Source: Bacteroidota bacterium (GTDB lineage: Bacteria; Bacteroidota; Bacteroidia; Chitinophagales; Chitinophagaceae). Taken from it: a stretch of DNA of 6,919 bases. Location of the stretch: NCBI GenBank assembly GCA_025361325.1, contig JANYAL010000023.1:1-6919 (forward strand), written 5' to 3'. Made by a program: the position numbers and the translations under genes. Under the pieces are notes generated by a model. The model did no database searches and was not told where the DNA came from. It was given only the letters and a program-made list of their open reading frames with translations. Below, piece after piece: positions 6,658 through 6,919 of the stretch; position 1 is the stretch's first letter; the number at the start of each line of letters is the position of its first letter.

Positions 6658-6843
6658 ATGATCCCAAACATGAACTGTATGGGTAAGGGAAGGTATTGGC
6701 CCCTGCAAAACAAACCGGCACAAATACCGGGACCATTAAAAATACCAGGGGCTAAAAAGCAGGAAGCTGCAGTAAAAGAGGCTACAAAATACCTATTACA
6801 AAAAACAGTGGCAGCCTGCCAGGCGTCGGTCAACAAACAATAA
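6658..6843 (+). CDS. Possible small hypothetical protein (61 residues)
   Basis: I do not recognise this ORF. It encodes a basic peptide with a Pro-rich middle containing two IPG units (QIPGPLKIPGAKK) and a likely amphipathic C-terminal helix (EAAVKEATKYLLQ). It starts 59 bases after the transposase stop, and its TAA sits 2 bases before the intrinsic terminator stem, which fits a last gene of the transcript. There is no clear ribosome binding site, and its length is near what chance allows. It could be a passenger of the element or non-coding. Confidence 0.3.
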   Translation: MIPNMNCMGKGRYWPLQNKPAQIPGPLKIPGAKKQEAAVKEATKYLLQKTVAACQASVNKQ

Positions 6844-6845
6844 CC

Positions 6846-6885
6846 AAAAGCCCCCGTTAACAGTTTTTTAATGAGGGGCTTTTTC
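6846..6885 (+). terminator. Intrinsic terminator after the transposase/small ORF
   Basis: AAAAGCCCC at 6846-6854 pairs perfectly with GGGGCTTTT at 6875-6883, a 9-bp stem with a 20-base loop. The run of T at 6880-6884 follows the GC part directly. The A-run on the left arm means it could also stop transcripts on the minus strand. It ends the recombinase-transposase transcript and would stop read-through into the rest of umuC. Confidence 0.8.
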
Positions 6886-6919
6886 GTGGGGACTTTCGGC
6901 TATTGTTCTTAATGTTGTG
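6886..6919. other. Unassigned right edge, possible element terminus
   Basis: No gene is visible. A GTTC tetranucleotide, of the kind used by IS91 relatives, is at 6905-6908. The last six bases, GTTGTG, could be the resumption of umuC (Val-Val codons after the GTT left of the insertion), but six bases are too few to decide. Confidence 0.2.

Larger units (their letters stand above)
4428..6919 (+). mobile_element. IS91-type element with tyrosine recombinase, inserted in umuC
   Basis: The left edge is placed where umuC homology ends, after GTTGTT at 4422-4427; the exact base is uncertain by a few positions because GTTG can be assigned to either side. The element holds a tyrosine recombinase gene, an overlapping HUH transposase gene, a possible small ORF and a terminator, all in the umuC direction. 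IS91 relatives move by rolling-circle transposition, target short tetranucleotides and make no target duplication. A subgroup is known to carry an upstream tyrosine recombinase ORF, as here. By IS91 convention the terminus left of the recombinase would be ter and the one right of the transposase ori. The right end is not identified with confidence; it lies after 6885, or outside the window. Confidence 0.75.

Noticed and set aside
6692..6752. Inverted GCCCCTG/CAGGGGC and repeated AAATACC near the element's right side
   Set aside because: Seven-base arms 40 bases apart, inside a Pro/Gly-coding repeat; explained by the IPG codons and chance.
1..6919. CRISPR arrays, tRNA or rRNA genes
   Set aside because: No regularly spaced repeats, and no cloverleaf or rRNA-like sequence was seen on reading both strands.

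Overview
The window looks like a chromosomal segment of a Bacteroidota bacterium, most likely close to Chitinophagaceae or Sphingobacteriia. The reasons are a kinase-RapZ fusion of the type seen in this phylum, start codons without clear Shine-Dalgarno sequences, a promoter resembling TTTG/TAnnTTTG, and an IS91-type element that carries its own tyrosine recombinase. This placement is inference from gene content; there is no rRNA or marker gene.

Left part (1-2487, all minus strand): the first 430 residues of an aminoglycoside-phosphotransferase-like sugar kinase fused to a RapZ C-terminal domain, running off the left edge. Upstream of it lies an intact PA0069-type radical SAM protein related to spore photoproduct lyase.

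Middle part (2488-4427): a DNA-damage neighbourhood. A complete SRAP (YedK/HMCES-type) abasic-site crosslinking protein is divergent from the radical SAM gene, with only 10 bases between the two start codons. It converges, with a 9-base overlap, on a decayed 2'-5' RNA ligase (2H phosphoesterase) gene that has two frameshifts and has lost both catalytic HxT motifs. Next come a promoter with two tandem inverted repeats, umuD, and the first 28 codons of umuC, joined to umuD by an ATGA overlap. UmuD has Arg in place of the catalytic Lys and Thr at the usual cleavage position.

Right part (about 4428-6919): a mobile element inserted in umuC. It encodes a tyrosine recombinase and, overlapping it by ATGA, an IS91-family HUH transposase with the expected HxH and two tyrosines. 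A possible 61-residue ORF and a strong intrinsic terminator follow. The right end of the element is not clearly reached.

Reading the parts together (inference): a translesion-synthesis and repair cluster has been partly dismantled. The polymerase gene is broken by the element, the accessory protease has lost a key residue, and the 2H gene is dead, while the SRAP and radical SAM genes look intact.
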